This document shows positions 1-11,602 of a stretch of DNA of 64,000 bases, piece by piece. The stretch lies in the NCBI RefSeq assembly GCF_000234665.1, contig NC_018335.1:620001-684000 (forward strand). Reading direction: 5' to 3'. Both the position numbers and the translations under genes were made by a program. The notes under the pieces were generated by a model. It made no database searches. It had not been told where the DNA came from and saw only the letters and a program-made list of their open reading frames with translations. The stretch's first letter is position 1. Every line of letters starts with the position of its first letter. Source of the stretch: Leishmania mexicana MHOM/GT/2001/U1103. Lineage: Eukaryota; Euglenozoa; Kinetoplastea; Trypanosomatida; Trypanosomatidae.

Positions 1-2997
1 GGCACACTCAAAAAAAAAACTCGAGAGCACAGTGAACCTATTCCTCCAAAATTACGAATGTGTGCCCCCACTCGGGATAGAAGTTCTAGCAGAGAGACAG
101 GTCACACAGACAACTGCACCTGTTGTGTCTCTTCTCACGACCTGGTTGTCTTCGATCTGGTAGCGAGATGAGACGCACCACACAAACAAAACACTCCCAG
201 ACGCGATCGAGGCCGAGCGTGAAGCAGTCATGCACATCACCGAGGCACACACACACACGCACACGCACGAGCACACGGTTGTGGATGCGGAGGGACACAG
301 AAAGAACAGGTAAGCTGCGAAAACCCCCCATAACAAGAAAAACACTTCCACAACGCAGAGCGCCATCCTACACCGGACGAGGGGAACGACGGGATGCCAG
401 AACACAGTCGACAACAAAAAAAGAAAACATGCATCGATGCATACCCCAGTAGCCGTCGCTGTATGCGCGCGCCTGCCCGATGTGTGCGTTTTTCTGCGCC
501 CGTGTGCAACTCCACGAAGCCACATACCACTGAAAGAAAAGCTCAAAGAAAATGAAATAAAAAAAAACAAATAAAACAAGTCCACCGCTCGCTTGTGCCT
601 CCTCGCCAGGTGCGGTGTATAGGCTGGACGGATTCGCTGTAGGCGCGCACCACAAACGAAGCGGAACGCGAAGAGACAAAATTGGAAAGATGTGAAGAGT
701 GAAGTCGCACAGTCCCGCTTCACCGATTCATTCGCAGCCAGCACGGAGGAACGGCAGAAGGGGGGGGGATAAAGACAAATATATCAGAAGGCGGTGGTCC
801 AGAGGGTTCAGTCAACCGCGGTAGAGCTGAGTAGCCTCCATGGAATGCTTTATACATTCCTTTTTTTTTCTTGCGCGGGGGGGTTATTATACTCAAAATC
901 CACAACTTACGTATTAGGTACACGTTTCTCGACCTCTTCACGTACGAGCTCCTGCCCTTCGCTTTTCTTCGCCAACAGGAACCACCGCCTCGTCCAATTA
1001 TACGTCTGCGTATATGTCGCTCTCGGCCTCCCTTGTATGTGTAGGGAGAGATCAAGAGAAACTAGGCTGAGTGGGAGGGTGTTCGCTTGTGGAGGCGAGG
1101 ATGGAAGGGTGCAGAAGGCGCTAAGGCAGCGCCGACCCCCGTTCTCCTTTTCCACCTTTCGCATTACGCTTGCAGAATTCGATCTCTTCAGATTCACAGG
1201 AAGACACACACACACGCAAAAAAAAGAAAGACATGGAGTGCTGCCTTCTTACCTCTCTTTCCTTCCAGCTTGCTTTCACGTGCTCACGTCATTTCGTTGG
1301 CGCAGGCGCGTGTCCCTCCTTTCATGTCTCGCCCCATCCCCAGTCGCCCGCGCCTCTCTCACCTATTCTGCATCGAGTACGAATACCCCATCTCCGTTTG
1401 TCAACCAAGGAGACGCAGCGGCAGAGCAGAGGACGGAGGGAGGGGGCCAGAGAAAGAAGAAAGAGGCTGTGTAACACGGAGGGCCGTACCCGCAGGCATA
1501 GAGCACGTCCGTTATTCAATAGCATACACACGCGTCTACGCTGTGTCTGTGTACAGAGGAGAGTGCAGAGCCGCCTGCCCCCACAGCTTCCTTGACACAA
1601 CGGGTGGAGATATGCAGGGGGCTGTTGGAGGGCAGGAGGGGAGGCTTACACTCAAGGCACGGACAGTGAAAACAACTCGAGAACAAGACCCATCCGTTCA
1701 TTCCAAATCCTTCGCAAGCAAACATGAGACCACCGGCGCAGCTAACAGTGGCGGCGATCGCCTTCACTGAACACGGAAAAGGAAAAACAACAACAGCGAA
1801 AAAAAAACAAAGAAATATCGCTCGTCCTCATCCCTCGGCCATGCCGCACCGCTGTGGCCCGATCAAAGCGCACCACGACCGCGCAACGGAGCAAACAAAG
1901 CAAGGACGCGCTCACATCTTTGTTTCCTCCGACTGGAGCGGTGCACTCATTTGGCGGGCGTAGGAAAGGAAAGGGGAGGGGGAAGGAGGCAGGTGAGAAG
2001 CGAAAGAGCGCGAGGGCTCGTCGTCCGCACTCGCTATCCACGAAACGATTTCGCTGCCACTGTATTTCTTGGTCATCAGAGCCGGGCGCCGGTTAGAGAG
2101 AGAGCTGAGAGTAAGAAAGACGAGGGCAGAAAGGCGTGAGAGGGGTATGGATGTGGGGACGATGCGTCTGCGCATTCTGGAGAAAGAGGCGCAGAGACGT
2201 GAGGTGACGGGTGGGGAGAGGGGACGTGAGCAGATGAAGTCAACGCACGATAAAACGAGCACACAAGAGAAATCTGAGTTGGCTTTTGGGCATAGGGGGT
2301 GACGAGAGGCGAGGCTACCCCTCCCCCCCACAGAGACACTTGCACCTCCCGCAGAGGCAATCATGCCCCACGTACCATGTGCGATGTGACATAGGCCGAA
2401 AGAGCCGAGCTCACCAACGGACCGGCGGGAGAAAAAAAGGGAAAGGCAATCGGAAAGAGGCAGAACCTCGAATCGTGCAGACAGAACGAGAAAAGAGAGA
2501 GCAACGGAGAGCTATAGGTCCGACGTGAGAGCAAGAAAAAAGGGGAGAGGGAGCACAGGGGCAAAAGGTGAGGTCGACAGATGAGGCCAAAACAAAGGGA
2601 TGGAAGGGACGAGACACGGGGAGGCAGCAAGAGATTTGGGGGCGAGACGTACGGAGCCACACGCACGCCAGCGAGAGGACGGAACAAAGGGGAAGAAGAA
2701 GAGCGACACAGACCAAAATCTGGGGTCATTTTGTGCATCAGGGCAGTCTGCGAGTGCTCAGGAAGTAGCCAGACGCACTAATGCCTCGCTGTGTGTCTGT
2801 GTGTGTGTGTGTGTCATGAAAGCGGCAGCCAGCAGCCTCGTGTGCACAGAAAAATAATAAAAAAGAGGACACACGCTGGAGAATGACCACAGACACACAT
2901 CGGAACACATGCGAGAAAACAAAAAAAAGAATACAAACGCCAACAAAAGAAGAACGGAGAGCGCGTCAAGCGACGGGCCTTTTCCGCGCGGCAGCCG
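1..2997. other. Spacer without a supported gene
   Basis: No reading frame here has coding character: every open frame is low-complexity and matches no family I know. The plus strand is purine- and A-rich, so the minus-strand RNA is pyrimidine-rich. A CA-rich run sits near 245-275 and a GT run near 2791-2814. The right part is presumably the 3' UTR of the gene ending at 2998. The left part would be UTR or spacer of a gene beyond the window edge. Confidence 0.7.
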
Positions 2998-3873
2998 TCA
3001 TGCATCGCCATCGTTGCAGCTGCCGATCGCCCCGACGTCACGCAATGTACCGCGAAGGCGACTGCACAGTGACCGCCACACCGGCACAAAACGTTTGTCC
3101 ATGTCGTCCACGTTAATCACCGTCAACTTATCTGACAGCTCATCCTCGTTGTGCCGGCGCGACTTCATCCCGAGCAACCGACGGTTGCGGTAGATTTCGT
3201 TTATGAGCTCCACGTCGCCTGTAAGGAGTACTGCCTCGATACCCTGAAGAGCCTGCAGCACGCGAAGCATGACATTATCAGCTGCCTGTGTTTGCCCGCC
3301 GCAAGGCGTAAAGAACACCTGCTGTTTCTCCACCAAGATCTCCCAGATGGAGCGCTTGGTGGTGCCGGCAGCATTCACGGACACGGCACGATTCGGCAGC
3401 CGCTCGCAGACAGTCTGCTCGCTTGGCCACGCGCGATGATGGCGTGTAAAGCACGAGCCGAAAAAGCTCCACAGAAGAACGTGATCGAGCAGCTCAACGT
3501 CGGCGTACGTCGGGATGGACTTAAACTGATTGAAACCAAAGTTATCAAGGTCGACGATGACGATGACAGGGAATATATTCGGCTGCGCACGCATCTCCGA
3601 GTACCGCGAGAGCACACGAAGCGTCTCACACTGGATGCAGTGACAGTCCTTCGACATCCACGCGTCGCCGCTCATGAAATGAGCGTCATGGTGTGCGTCC
3701 TTGTCGTCGCACGCGCCGGCCACAATGCTGAAGCCCTCCTCACCTGGGCGATGGAACCTCACAAAAGCCTTTCCACCCTTCCCCGCACCGGCTACGTTCT
3801 CGGCGGCCAAGCGAGTATCTTCACGTGATTCACAGGAAACGTCCGCATCATCGAAGGAAATTTCCTTGAACAT
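2998..3873 (-). CDS. Probable NYN/PIN-like nuclease-fold protein, 291 aa
   Basis: The function is not known to me. The middle of the protein has a hydrophobic strand leading into VDLDNFGF, then a spaced AADNVMLRVLQAL helix, then a strand ending in LLTGDVELI. An early D-x-D/N, a middle acidic AxDN and a late TGD are typical of PIN/NYN-type RNA-processing nucleases, so an RNA-related role is inferred. A CIQCETL motif with nearby histidines and cysteines (MSKDCHCIQC) might bind metal. The open frame extends 26 codons further upstream, but that extension begins with GTG. The first in-frame ATG at 3873 is chosen because a pyrimidine tract and AG lie just upstream. It has no operon-like link to its neighbour. 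The family call is by motif pattern only and could be wrong. Confidence 0.72.
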   Translation of the reverse strand: MFKEISFDDADVSCESREDTRLAAENVAGAGKGGKAFVRFHRPGEEGFSIVAGACDDKDAHHDAHFMSGDAWMSKDCHCIQCETLRVLSRYSEMRAQPNIFPVIVIVDLDNFGFNQFKSIPTYADVELLDHVLLWSFFGSCFTRHHRAWPSEQTVCERLPNRAVSVNAAGTTKRSIWEILVEKQQVFFTPCGGQTQAADNVMLRVLQALQGIEAVLLTGDVELINEIYRNRRLLGMKSRRHNEDELSDKLTVINVDDMDKRFVPVWRSLCSRLRGTLRDVGAIGSCNDGDA

Positions 3874-3885
3874 GGCTGCTGTACG

Positions 3886-3915
3886 CTCAAGGAAGCGAAC
3901 AACAAGCAAAGGAGC
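3886..3915 (-). promoter_or_regulatory. Candidate trans-splice acceptor for the NYN-like gene
   Basis: On the minus strand a T/C-rich tract runs from 3915 to 3888 and is followed by AG at 3887-3886, 12 nt before the ATG at 3873. Further AGs lie closer to the ATG, so the exact acceptor is uncertain. Confidence 0.4.
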
Positions 3916-4491
3916 GTCACGAGTGTCCAGGAGCGTAGACAACACATGCACGGAGAACGAAATAATACTTTAAAAAGACAAAGGGGCGATGGTGCGTATT
4001 GCTCGTGTGAACGTTGATTAGATGGAGAGTCACCCAGATTCTGTTTTCGCCTCTCCTCGATGACTCGTTCCGGCTGATGTGTGGATCAGCGTTAACCCCG
4101 CGAAGTCGGGGAAAATAACGCGTGCGCCTGTGTATGTGTGAGGAAAACACGTAGATGAGCGAAGCTCGCCCTCGTCGATGGGTGGTGTATATGTGCGCGC
4201 GGGAATGCAGAAACCGAAATCAAGACCACCCAACTCCCCCAACAACCAAACACCTCCCGCTTCAACGCAGAGAGCGGGTGGGTGAGTGGGAGAGGACGAG
4301 GAGGAGGAGGGGACACCCCCTGCAGCGTTATCCAGCAAAAACAAGCGAAAAGGGACCCGCCGTTTCCTCTTCGTCACAGAGGTTACTGCGCTGGTCCTCG
4401 TCACGGAGAGAGATGATAGTGGCGAGGACGACGAAGACGCGTGGTGTCGATGGCGGGAGGAATAGCACAGCCGGGCCAGGCGGAGAGGCGG

Positions 4492-4493
<2 letters not shown>

Positions 4494-4536
<43 letters not shown>
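4494..4536. repeat. (GT)n microsatellite, about 21 units
   Basis: This is an uninterrupted GT repeat of 43 nt on the plus strand, CA on the transcribed strand. It lies in non-coding DNA upstream of the gene starting at 3873. Confidence 0.95.
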
Positions 4537-4538
<2 letters not shown>

Positions 4539-5332
4539 AAACGGGATGGTGGACGGTGGTGGCGGGAGGGGGAGAGGGAAAAGGCGCACTACACCTAGTC
4601 AGAGGCCCATCTGGATGGAAGGATGTGGCACGAGAATTTGTGATTGGGAAATAAAAATCATAACGCCGCAGAAACAGAGCGTCAGTAGATGTGCAATGAA
4701 ATCCGATGAAAGCGGACGCCACCGACGATGCAACCAGAATCAGTCCCGTGGAGTGACGCGTGCGAAAAAGGCCGCGTGTGCGTGCCGTCATTCATTGCCA
4801 CCACAGATGCACAGAGAGGAGATTCACAAAGAAAACATAGCGCAGGTGGGTAGTGCAAAACAGAGAGACCGGAGTGCTTCACAAGAGAGGCCGTCAGTTG
4901 AATCCCCGCGACCTGAAGTGGGAGTCGCGCGATAGGCAAAACAAAAAATGGCAGCATCGCACGTGCGGCAGCGAGGTGAGCCAGTGAGGAGGCGGAGGGC
5001 AATACTCGCCTCGAAGGGAGTCTGTGGGGCCGCGTGGGGACACGGTTGTACAACAACACACACACACACGCGAAACACACGACCGTGCCTTTACAAGAGT
5101 TCCCCAATTACGCACTGATCGTGCTGCCTTTTTTTTCTCGTTTCCAGGGTGGGGCTCTCCAAGGAGCCTCCGAGTGACGTTATGCGAAAAGGACGCCGTT
5201 ACAGTCTCCCCTCCTCTCCCCCCCACACACACGGGGAATACATGTAGAGGCAACAATCAACCACAACCTCACTTCAGCGGAAGCCACAGACACGCGCGCA
5301 TCTGTCGGCTGCGCACAGAATAGGAAGCGTCC

Positions 5333-7636
5333 TCAAGCCGCACGTGTCTTTTTAAGCGGTGGGTGCTCCGACTCTTCCTCTCCGGATCCCGCTGTGTCGA
5401 TGCAGGATGACACGCGCTCGTCACCGCTGCCGCCCCCGTCTATGCCTGTTCTCAGCTCTTTTCGAACGGCTTTCGCGACAGTGCGCCGCTCCCAACACAC
5501 ATCGTCGAGGCCGCCACTCACAATAGTTTGACGAGACGCCCGTCCTCGCCCAGTTGCCGGAACAGCGTAGCCCAGAAACGCAGGGGGATAAAGCCGATGG
5601 GATGATTCTCCGCTGGAATGCTGCTCCGCCGCAAAAACCGGAATAGAAACCAAGCTCGTCCACTCATCCCACAGGGAGCCAAGATCACCACCGATGGCAG
5701 CCGCAGCGACAATGCATCTCTTCACCCACTGTACAGCCCTCAGATAGAGACTAGCCTGCGCTTCAGACACGGCGGAGACGGTGGCAACGTCACATCGCAA
5801 GCTAGCAGAGATACGATGAAGGCAACGTCCGACCATCCCAATAATAGGGAGCGCCAGGTCTTGGTGCTCGTGACGCGTACAGCCGCTGGATTCCCGCTCA
5901 GATGTGCCCCACGCATCGCACATGGCCAGGGCAGCCTCCACGATTCTCTCGAGCCGCTGCGTTGATCGCTCCGGGCACTGCAGCATCATCATGGTGTCAT
6001 ACAGAATCAGCTTCAGCTCCGCCTCTACCAGGAGCGCGCGTTGCTGCACGCAAGCATCGTAGTCACCTTGCGCCTCCTCCCATTGCGCGGTCGCGTCAAG
6101 CAAATCATTCAGAAGCGCGCGACAAAACGTCTCCACGCCGATTTCCTTCATCCACGAGTGCGTGGCCGCTGTCGCCGCCTTCAGTCGCGACTCACGCTTT
6201 TCCATCTTGGTGAAGGCACTGGTAGACGCGTGGTAGAGTTGCGCACAGTGCACCACCGAGAAGAACACGGCGCGCAGTTTATCTACACTGGTGGCAAGGA
6301 CATTCAAGTAGCCCAACTGCGCATCGGCATGCATACACACCGCCGGGTCCTGCAAAGCAGGCTGCTCCGTCACCAGAGCCCATGTGAGGCACACCGCATG
6401 GCGGTCAAGCAAAAACATCCACAAGTCCGCGTCGTCTGAGGCAGCAAACATATCCGTAACGGACCACCGGTGGTGGGAGCCGATGTACGTTGCAAACCAT
6501 TGGTGCAGCAGATAAAGGTAAAACTGTGTCTGTGACCCATTCAGGCCGCACCACGGGCCGGTAGATGCGGACGCCTCAGCGTTCTCCTCCATCAGCCGCT
6601 GCATAAGAAGTCCCAGCGCAGGAAGGAACCCCTGCCCTCTCGGAACCTTTATCAGAACGCTCAGCAGCTGCTCCTCTAATTCCTTCCGCCGCGCATCGCC
6701 AGACGGGGATGAGGCTTCCGGCTTCCCACCCACGTCATTGGGCCTAGTCGTGCCGGTGAGATGTATCGTGTGGGCGTGCAGGGCAGATGCTGCACGCATC
6801 CAGGATGAGCTCAGCGTCGCCTGCCCAACGGCGACAATATCCTTGATTTTATGCTCATTAATCTCGCTTTCCTCATACTCACGGAGCACCTCAGGGAGGG
6901 CAACAGATGGCACCTGCAGGTCTCTCTTGAACGTCCTCCTCACGAGCATCTCCACAAGAGGCTCGGCAGGCTCGCCGAGGGCGGCCAAGACTGTTTCGCT
7001 GAGCCACAGCCGCTCCACCCTCCCGATCAGCGGGTAATCGGCGAACAAGTGTGCCGATTCAGCGGAGAGGCGCGCAAAGGCTTGCAGAGGCTTCGCCAGT
7101 GCCGCCTCCTGCTCCGCTAGAAGGGAAGCTGTGTCAGTGGCCATTACAGATGGGAGCTCCGACGCAGCGCTGTCGGTATGCTCCAGCACAGCGGCAAGTC
7201 CAGCCTTTGCAGCGCCAGAGCTGCCCCAACAGAGCCGCCGATAGAGGTGCCAATAGGAGTCGACAAGCTCCTTCTGCACCCTTTCCACTTGCGGAGAACT
7301 CGAGCTGGACAGCTCATCTGGGCAGGCACCCACCGTGGATTGTGCGCCCTGCTTGCTCAGTCCAGCAAGCCACTGCTCCCAGCGAGTCAGCGACAGAGGC
7401 ACGCACCGCGCACTCGCCTCGTACACGGCGTGGTAGTGCCGCAAAGCTTGTGCGTGCCCACGGACTGAAAGATGCTGCTTCTCCGTCTGTGCCTGCCAGA
7501 GGCTCTCCAGCGCATCCAGCGTTGCGTACACCGACGCGATGGACAGCGTCTGCGTGCCATTTTTGACGTAGTCACCACCGCACGCGAGCAGCGGTGTGAT
7601 CTCCGTAGCGGAGTTCACGTGCTGCAAGGCAGCCAT
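5333..7636 (-). CDS. Conserved-looking protein of unknown function, 767 aa
   Basis: I do not recognise the family. The protein is strongly helical and rich in Leu, Ala, Gln and Trp through most of its length. Near the N-terminus, the stretch around residues 65-90 (VYEASARCVPLSLTRWEQWL) resembles a half-a-TPR (HAT) repeat, in which aromatic residues sit at fixed positions around a proline. HAT proteins serve in RNA processing, but one weak repeat is not enough for a call. The C-terminal 50 residues are acidic and Gly/Ser-rich and end in PPLKKTRAA, which could be a nuclear localisation signal. No signal peptide or membrane segment is visible. The ATG at 7636 opens the frame, with an AG and a short pyrimidine tract near 7707. 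That it is a real gene is secure from length and GC-rich codon use. Confidence 0.85.
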   Translation of the reverse strand: MAALQHVNSATEITPLLACGGDYVKNGTQTLSIASVYATLDALESLWQAQTEKQHLSVRGHAQALRHYHAVYEASARCVPLSLTRWEQWLAGLSKQGAQSTVGACPDELSSSSSPQVERVQKELVDSYWHLYRRLCWGSSGAAKAGLAAVLEHTDSAASELPSVMATDTASLLAEQEAALAKPLQAFARLSAESAHLFADYPLIGRVERLWLSETVLAALGEPAEPLVEMLVRRTFKRDLQVPSVALPEVLREYEESEINEHKIKDIVAVGQATLSSSWMRAASALHAHTIHLTGTTRPNDVGGKPEASSPSGDARRKELEEQLLSVLIKVPRGQGFLPALGLLMQRLMEENAEASASTGPWCGLNGSQTQFYLYLLHQWFATYIGSHHRWSVTDMFAASDDADLWMFLLDRHAVCLTWALVTEQPALQDPAVCMHADAQLGYLNVLATSVDKLRAVFFSVVHCAQLYHASTSAFTKMEKRESRLKAATAATHSWMKEIGVETFCRALLNDLLDATAQWEEAQGDYDACVQQRALLVEAELKLILYDTMMMLQCPERSTQRLERIVEAALAMCDAWGTSERESSGCTRHEHQDLALPIIGMVGRCLHRISASLRCDVATVSAVSEAQASLYLRAVQWVKRCIVAAAAIGGDLGSLWDEWTSLVSIPVFAAEQHSSGESSHRLYPPAFLGYAVPATGRGRASRQTIVSGGLDDVCWERRTVAKAVRKELRTGIDGGGSGDERVSSCIDTAGSGEEESEHPPLKKTRAA

Positions 7637-10600
7637 TTTTCGACGCGTGGCGTGTATTTGTGTGTATGTGTGTGTGTCTGCGCCAAAAGCTGCGTCGGTG
7701 CACCTTCTGCGGAACGAGGAGGGTGGTGCCTCCTGCGCTCGTGTTCGCGACGCAGGGCAGCACAGCTGCCTCTCTTACGGGAAAAGAGCGAGCGAGCGAA
7801 AGATGGAGGTGATGAGAAAGGGGGCGTAACGGCATGCGATGCCGACACATTCCAAGGAGGAGGCAAGTGATGACTCTGAAGAGTGGAAAAGTCGAGATCG
7901 GTCTTGGAGATGAGGCTACCGTCGCAGCACTGTGGTTGGTCCGACGGACTCAGAGGACAGCACACGCGTCGAGTACGTAATGACGTGCTGCTCCACAGCA
8001 CATGCGCCTTCTCGTATCTGGACTTCGTCCGCGAGACGGCCAGGGGTTCTCTAACGCCACGACACATCCTGTCTCGACCCTTAAATTCCAATAGTGAGGT
8101 GACTCCAAGCCCGATTGATAGAAGTCTCGCTTTCGTTTCGTTTGTAGCTGTGTGGCGCACAAATGGTGGCATCATCGCTCTGTTTGCCTTCCGAAATCCC
8201 CGCGCGGATGCCTGCAGAGGAAGCGGCCTGACAGTGGTGCTGAAGTGTCACCAGCACAAGCACATACTGCCCTCAGACACATACAGGCGTACACACGTCG
8301 TAGAACCAAGCCTTCCCTCCGCGACACTACAGCACCTCACTCAACCGCACAACATCGGCCAGACACATGTGATGGTGTGGGGGGAAGGTGCACAAAAAAT
8401 GGCGCGCAAGCTGAGAAGGGCTGAGCGCACAGAAATTATTAAAAAAAGGAAAACGAAACATACGAGCAGTCATGACACGAGCTGCACCAAGACGTGAACG
8501 CACAGACCCTTCAGTGGCTTCGACGATACAGCAGGCAGATGAGCACGAAGATGCACAGAGCCGCGGCATTGTGAAATATATATATATATCATCCGCTGAG
8601 GAGATGACATGACACATCCGTGCATTCCGTCTGCTGCGATAGGAGACACACGCATCACAAAACAAGAGAAGATCAGGGAAAACAGGGAGAGGGGGAGAGA
8701 GTCAGCGAGCCTGTGCGCAAGCAGCGACAGCGCCTCATCACAATCGCAGCGATGAAATGCACCAAACAAAAATGACCAGGAACACCATGTGTGGCGTATT
8801 TTGTATGCGTGCGTGTATATGTGCGCGCTCGATATCCCCGAAAAAGAAGAGCAGGTGAAGGCCACAGAGAGCGGAGTAGAGGGCGCACCTTCGCACACGA
8901 TTAGCAACTCCTCAACAATCATTATCGCGGACGACCCACCATACAAGCACCACGGCCAACCACACCAAACAAAAGAAGAGACATGCCACGCAGTGCACGC
9001 AAAAAAAAAAACGAATAGGCCGAGGCGCAGACGAAAATACAATGTCGTTCGAGCGCCAAATAAAAAAAAACGCAGAGACGAGAGAAAAGTGACAACGCCA
9101 ACACGTGTGTGTGGGTGACGCCCATGTACAGATGATGACGTGTATACATGCATACACATCCTTGCTTACACCACCACCACCACCACACCCTACATCAGAG
9201 ATGGTGCGCAACCAAACAAACAAAGAAGCGGCAGAGCGGGTGCCAGCAAACGAAACTTGTTTTTTTCTACGCCTCCGTCCTCCACCGTCGGCAGCAGCAC
9301 ATCCTCCTCCTCTTTCGGTTCACGCCATACTGTTTTGTGCTTTGGCGCCGGACATCAAATTGTTGCTTGTAGACGGTTCGTGAGCAAAACCACAACACAA
9401 ACGTAAGCCCGCACCGTACGATATAAAAATAGTAGATGCGATCTCAAGCCCACAGCGTCCATGATGCGCGTGTGAGAGAGAAAATGGCAAGGCAGGAGAA
9501 CGGGGGAGGAAGTGCCGAAGATGGCGCAGGGCGACGCTACGACAGGGAACAGAAACGACGAGCGCCTATAAAAGCACAAAAGGGAGGGGGGGACAGACTC
9601 CGGATGAGAAGAGACCGCCGCGCACAGCATGTCCAGTTTCTGTGCAGTCTTACCTTCGGCCACGAAAGATGGAGAGACTGCGGAGGTGGAGTCCAAGGCG
9701 AAGGAGGGAGGGGTGGCTGGCGAGAACACCGCAAAACACAATGGTGAGTCCAACAAAGAAGCAACACACCACGAAAAGACATGAGGCGCAGGCACACAAC
9801 GACGCACGCCGCACACGCGCCATCGGGGACACGGACATTGCAAGGTCAGACGACAGCAACTTGCCGGAAAACGACACCCGCCTACCATCAGTTGCCTCTC
9901 CCATCTCTGCACCTCTTTTTTTTTCGTCAACGCCCGCGTGAGGGCATGTGACGAAACACGCTTTTCTGGAGATCCTCGGTGCCGAGCAAGCGACGCGGTC
10001 GACAGGGGTGGGGCCTACCCACTCGCGGGAGCACACGGAAGGGGTAGCACCAACATAACAACCATACAACAGCGCACCCCTTCTCTTCTGCCGTTTCCGC
10101 ACAAAGATGCACGTAAGTCTTCCTTCAACTGGCAGTGATAACGAGGAGCGAAACAGTCAACGAGAGAGAGCCGCCGCGCACCTGTGCTGTGAGAAAAGTC
10201 CGCCGACAGAAGAAACATATACAGACACACATACAAGGCAAGAGAGCAGTGGGGCGATAGTAGAGACGAGTCTGATCGGCGGCCCCCGTTCAAATAGATG
10301 GCGAGCATAGCGTGAACCAATACACAACGACGGAGGACAGCGGGAAGAGAGAGGAGAGGCACAGTAGGAAGGAGTAAGCGTGAGTACATTCGACAAAACC
10401 CATGTGTCTGTCCCTGTGTGTGTATGTGAGTGGTGAGGGGGCATGCACGTGTGCCGTCTCCCCATCTCTACCCGTAGAAACAACGGGGGTCTTCGTAGAC
10501 CTCGACCCAGCCGTTTCGTTCCTCGATAGATTCACCGACGCTGATAAGGAGATACACGTCAGTAAGTGATGTCTCAGGGTTCCGTAGACCCCTACACTCT

Positions 10601-11602
10601 CTCCGCCGGAAAACCAGACGGGCCTCGCTATATCCAGCCAAATGCCGGACCACATCTGGTTGTGACGCGCCCAGGCACCTACGACGTAAGGGGAGGAGGG
10701 GGGTCTGCGCGATGCATCGCTGCTGACGTCGGCGGTCATACCCTGGACGGCGTGGCGTCGCAGCGACCCGCGACCGTGTCAGCAGGGTGGCGCCATCCAT
10801 GTGATTTTAGGCGGCGTGCCAACGTGGCTCAGACGTATCCTGCCCCTCCCTCCCCCTGGCCCTCACACGGTCTACTGGTGTGGTGGGGAGGCTGGGTGTA
10901 ACCCCCGATGGGGGATGCACGAGGGGTGGAGACGGGCATGATGGGCGCGGGTGGTAAGGTTGGAGGCAGGGGCCGTTTTCTGATGACAGAGTCGGCATAT
11001 TACTGTAGCACGTGTCCATGGTTCCTTGGGCATGACGCCTGGCGGACCCTCTGACAGGCTGTGTCGAGTGCCCTTGAACGAATGCTGTGCGGCAGAGAAC
11101 TGGATACGGTGAAACGAATACACACATATATATATATATATCTTCCCCATCCCGTTCAAAGTCCTATTTTGATCGCCACGCAGTGTGCACGATGCAGACA
11201 CCGCGAAACGAGATGTTGACAGCACAAAAATAGCGGGGCTCCATTGAAGCCATGTCCCCGGAGGCCGCGCGAAAGTGTATCTATAACAGTGTGCGCACCT
11301 AGATGGTTAGCGCTCATGTCTTGTGCAAGAGGGCGAAGTCGAAGGCTGCGACGTGCACCACGTGCAGGCGTGCCGATGGAACACCAAGGCTTCACTTCTA
11401 GAAGCACGTGCACCGGTACAAGCACACAGCATTTGTTGACGTTGTGTGCGAGGATAGAAGGGCTGCGCGCACAAACGAACAACATCAGTTTATCGCCGCC
11501 TCCTCTATGTTCTCTGAGGACAACCGTCGCTCTTCATGCATCGGTAGAATCTATGAAGTGAACAAGTTTCTCGCCTCTTCTCGTCATGGTGAGCTGCTCC
11601 TC
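7637..11602. other. Long spacer, about 4 kb
   Basis: No reading frame with coding character was found on either strand. The left part is the 5' flank of the gene starting at 7636. Most of the rest should be the 3' UTR of the gene ending at 11603. Visible items are AT repeats at 8575-8589 and 11126-11141, A-runs near 9000-9070, a CAC-repeat near 9171-9186, and a GC-rich block at about 10500-11160 listed separately. It is among the longest non-coding gaps in the window. Confidence 0.6.
10500..11160 (-). mobile_element. Possible degenerate SIDER-like retroposon remnant
   Basis: This block differs from the flanking A- and CA-rich spacer. It is GC-rich, lacks simple repeats, and carries open frames on both strands that match no protein I know. 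It includes a CCCCC-GAT-GGGGG hairpin near 10901-10913 and ends beside an AT repeat. Leishmania genomes carry many short extinct retroposons (SIDERs) in 3' UTRs, and this block lies where the 3' UTR of the gene ending at 11603 should be. I could not confirm the SIDER signature sequence, so this is a guess from composition and position. A decayed gene or plain GC-rich UTR are alternatives. Confidence 0.2.

Larger units (their letters stand above)
3874..5332. other. Spacer with a long GT repeat
   Basis: No gene is seen. It holds the 5' flank of the gene starting at 3873 and the 3' UTR of the gene ending at 5333. It contains the GT repeat at 4494-4536 and a short CA run near 5057-5072. A small C/G hairpin, CCCCG-CGAAGT-CGGGG, lies near 4095-4110. 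Confidence 0.65.

Noticed and set aside
7615..8175. Minus-strand frame overlapping the start of the 767-aa gene
   Set aside because: It is low-complexity His/Thr/Ser-rich and overlaps a clear 5' flank and gene start.
10566..10901. Plus-strand frame of 111 codons in the GC-rich block
   Set aside because: It has no similarity to a reverse transcriptase or any known domain, and is probably a product of GC-rich sequence.
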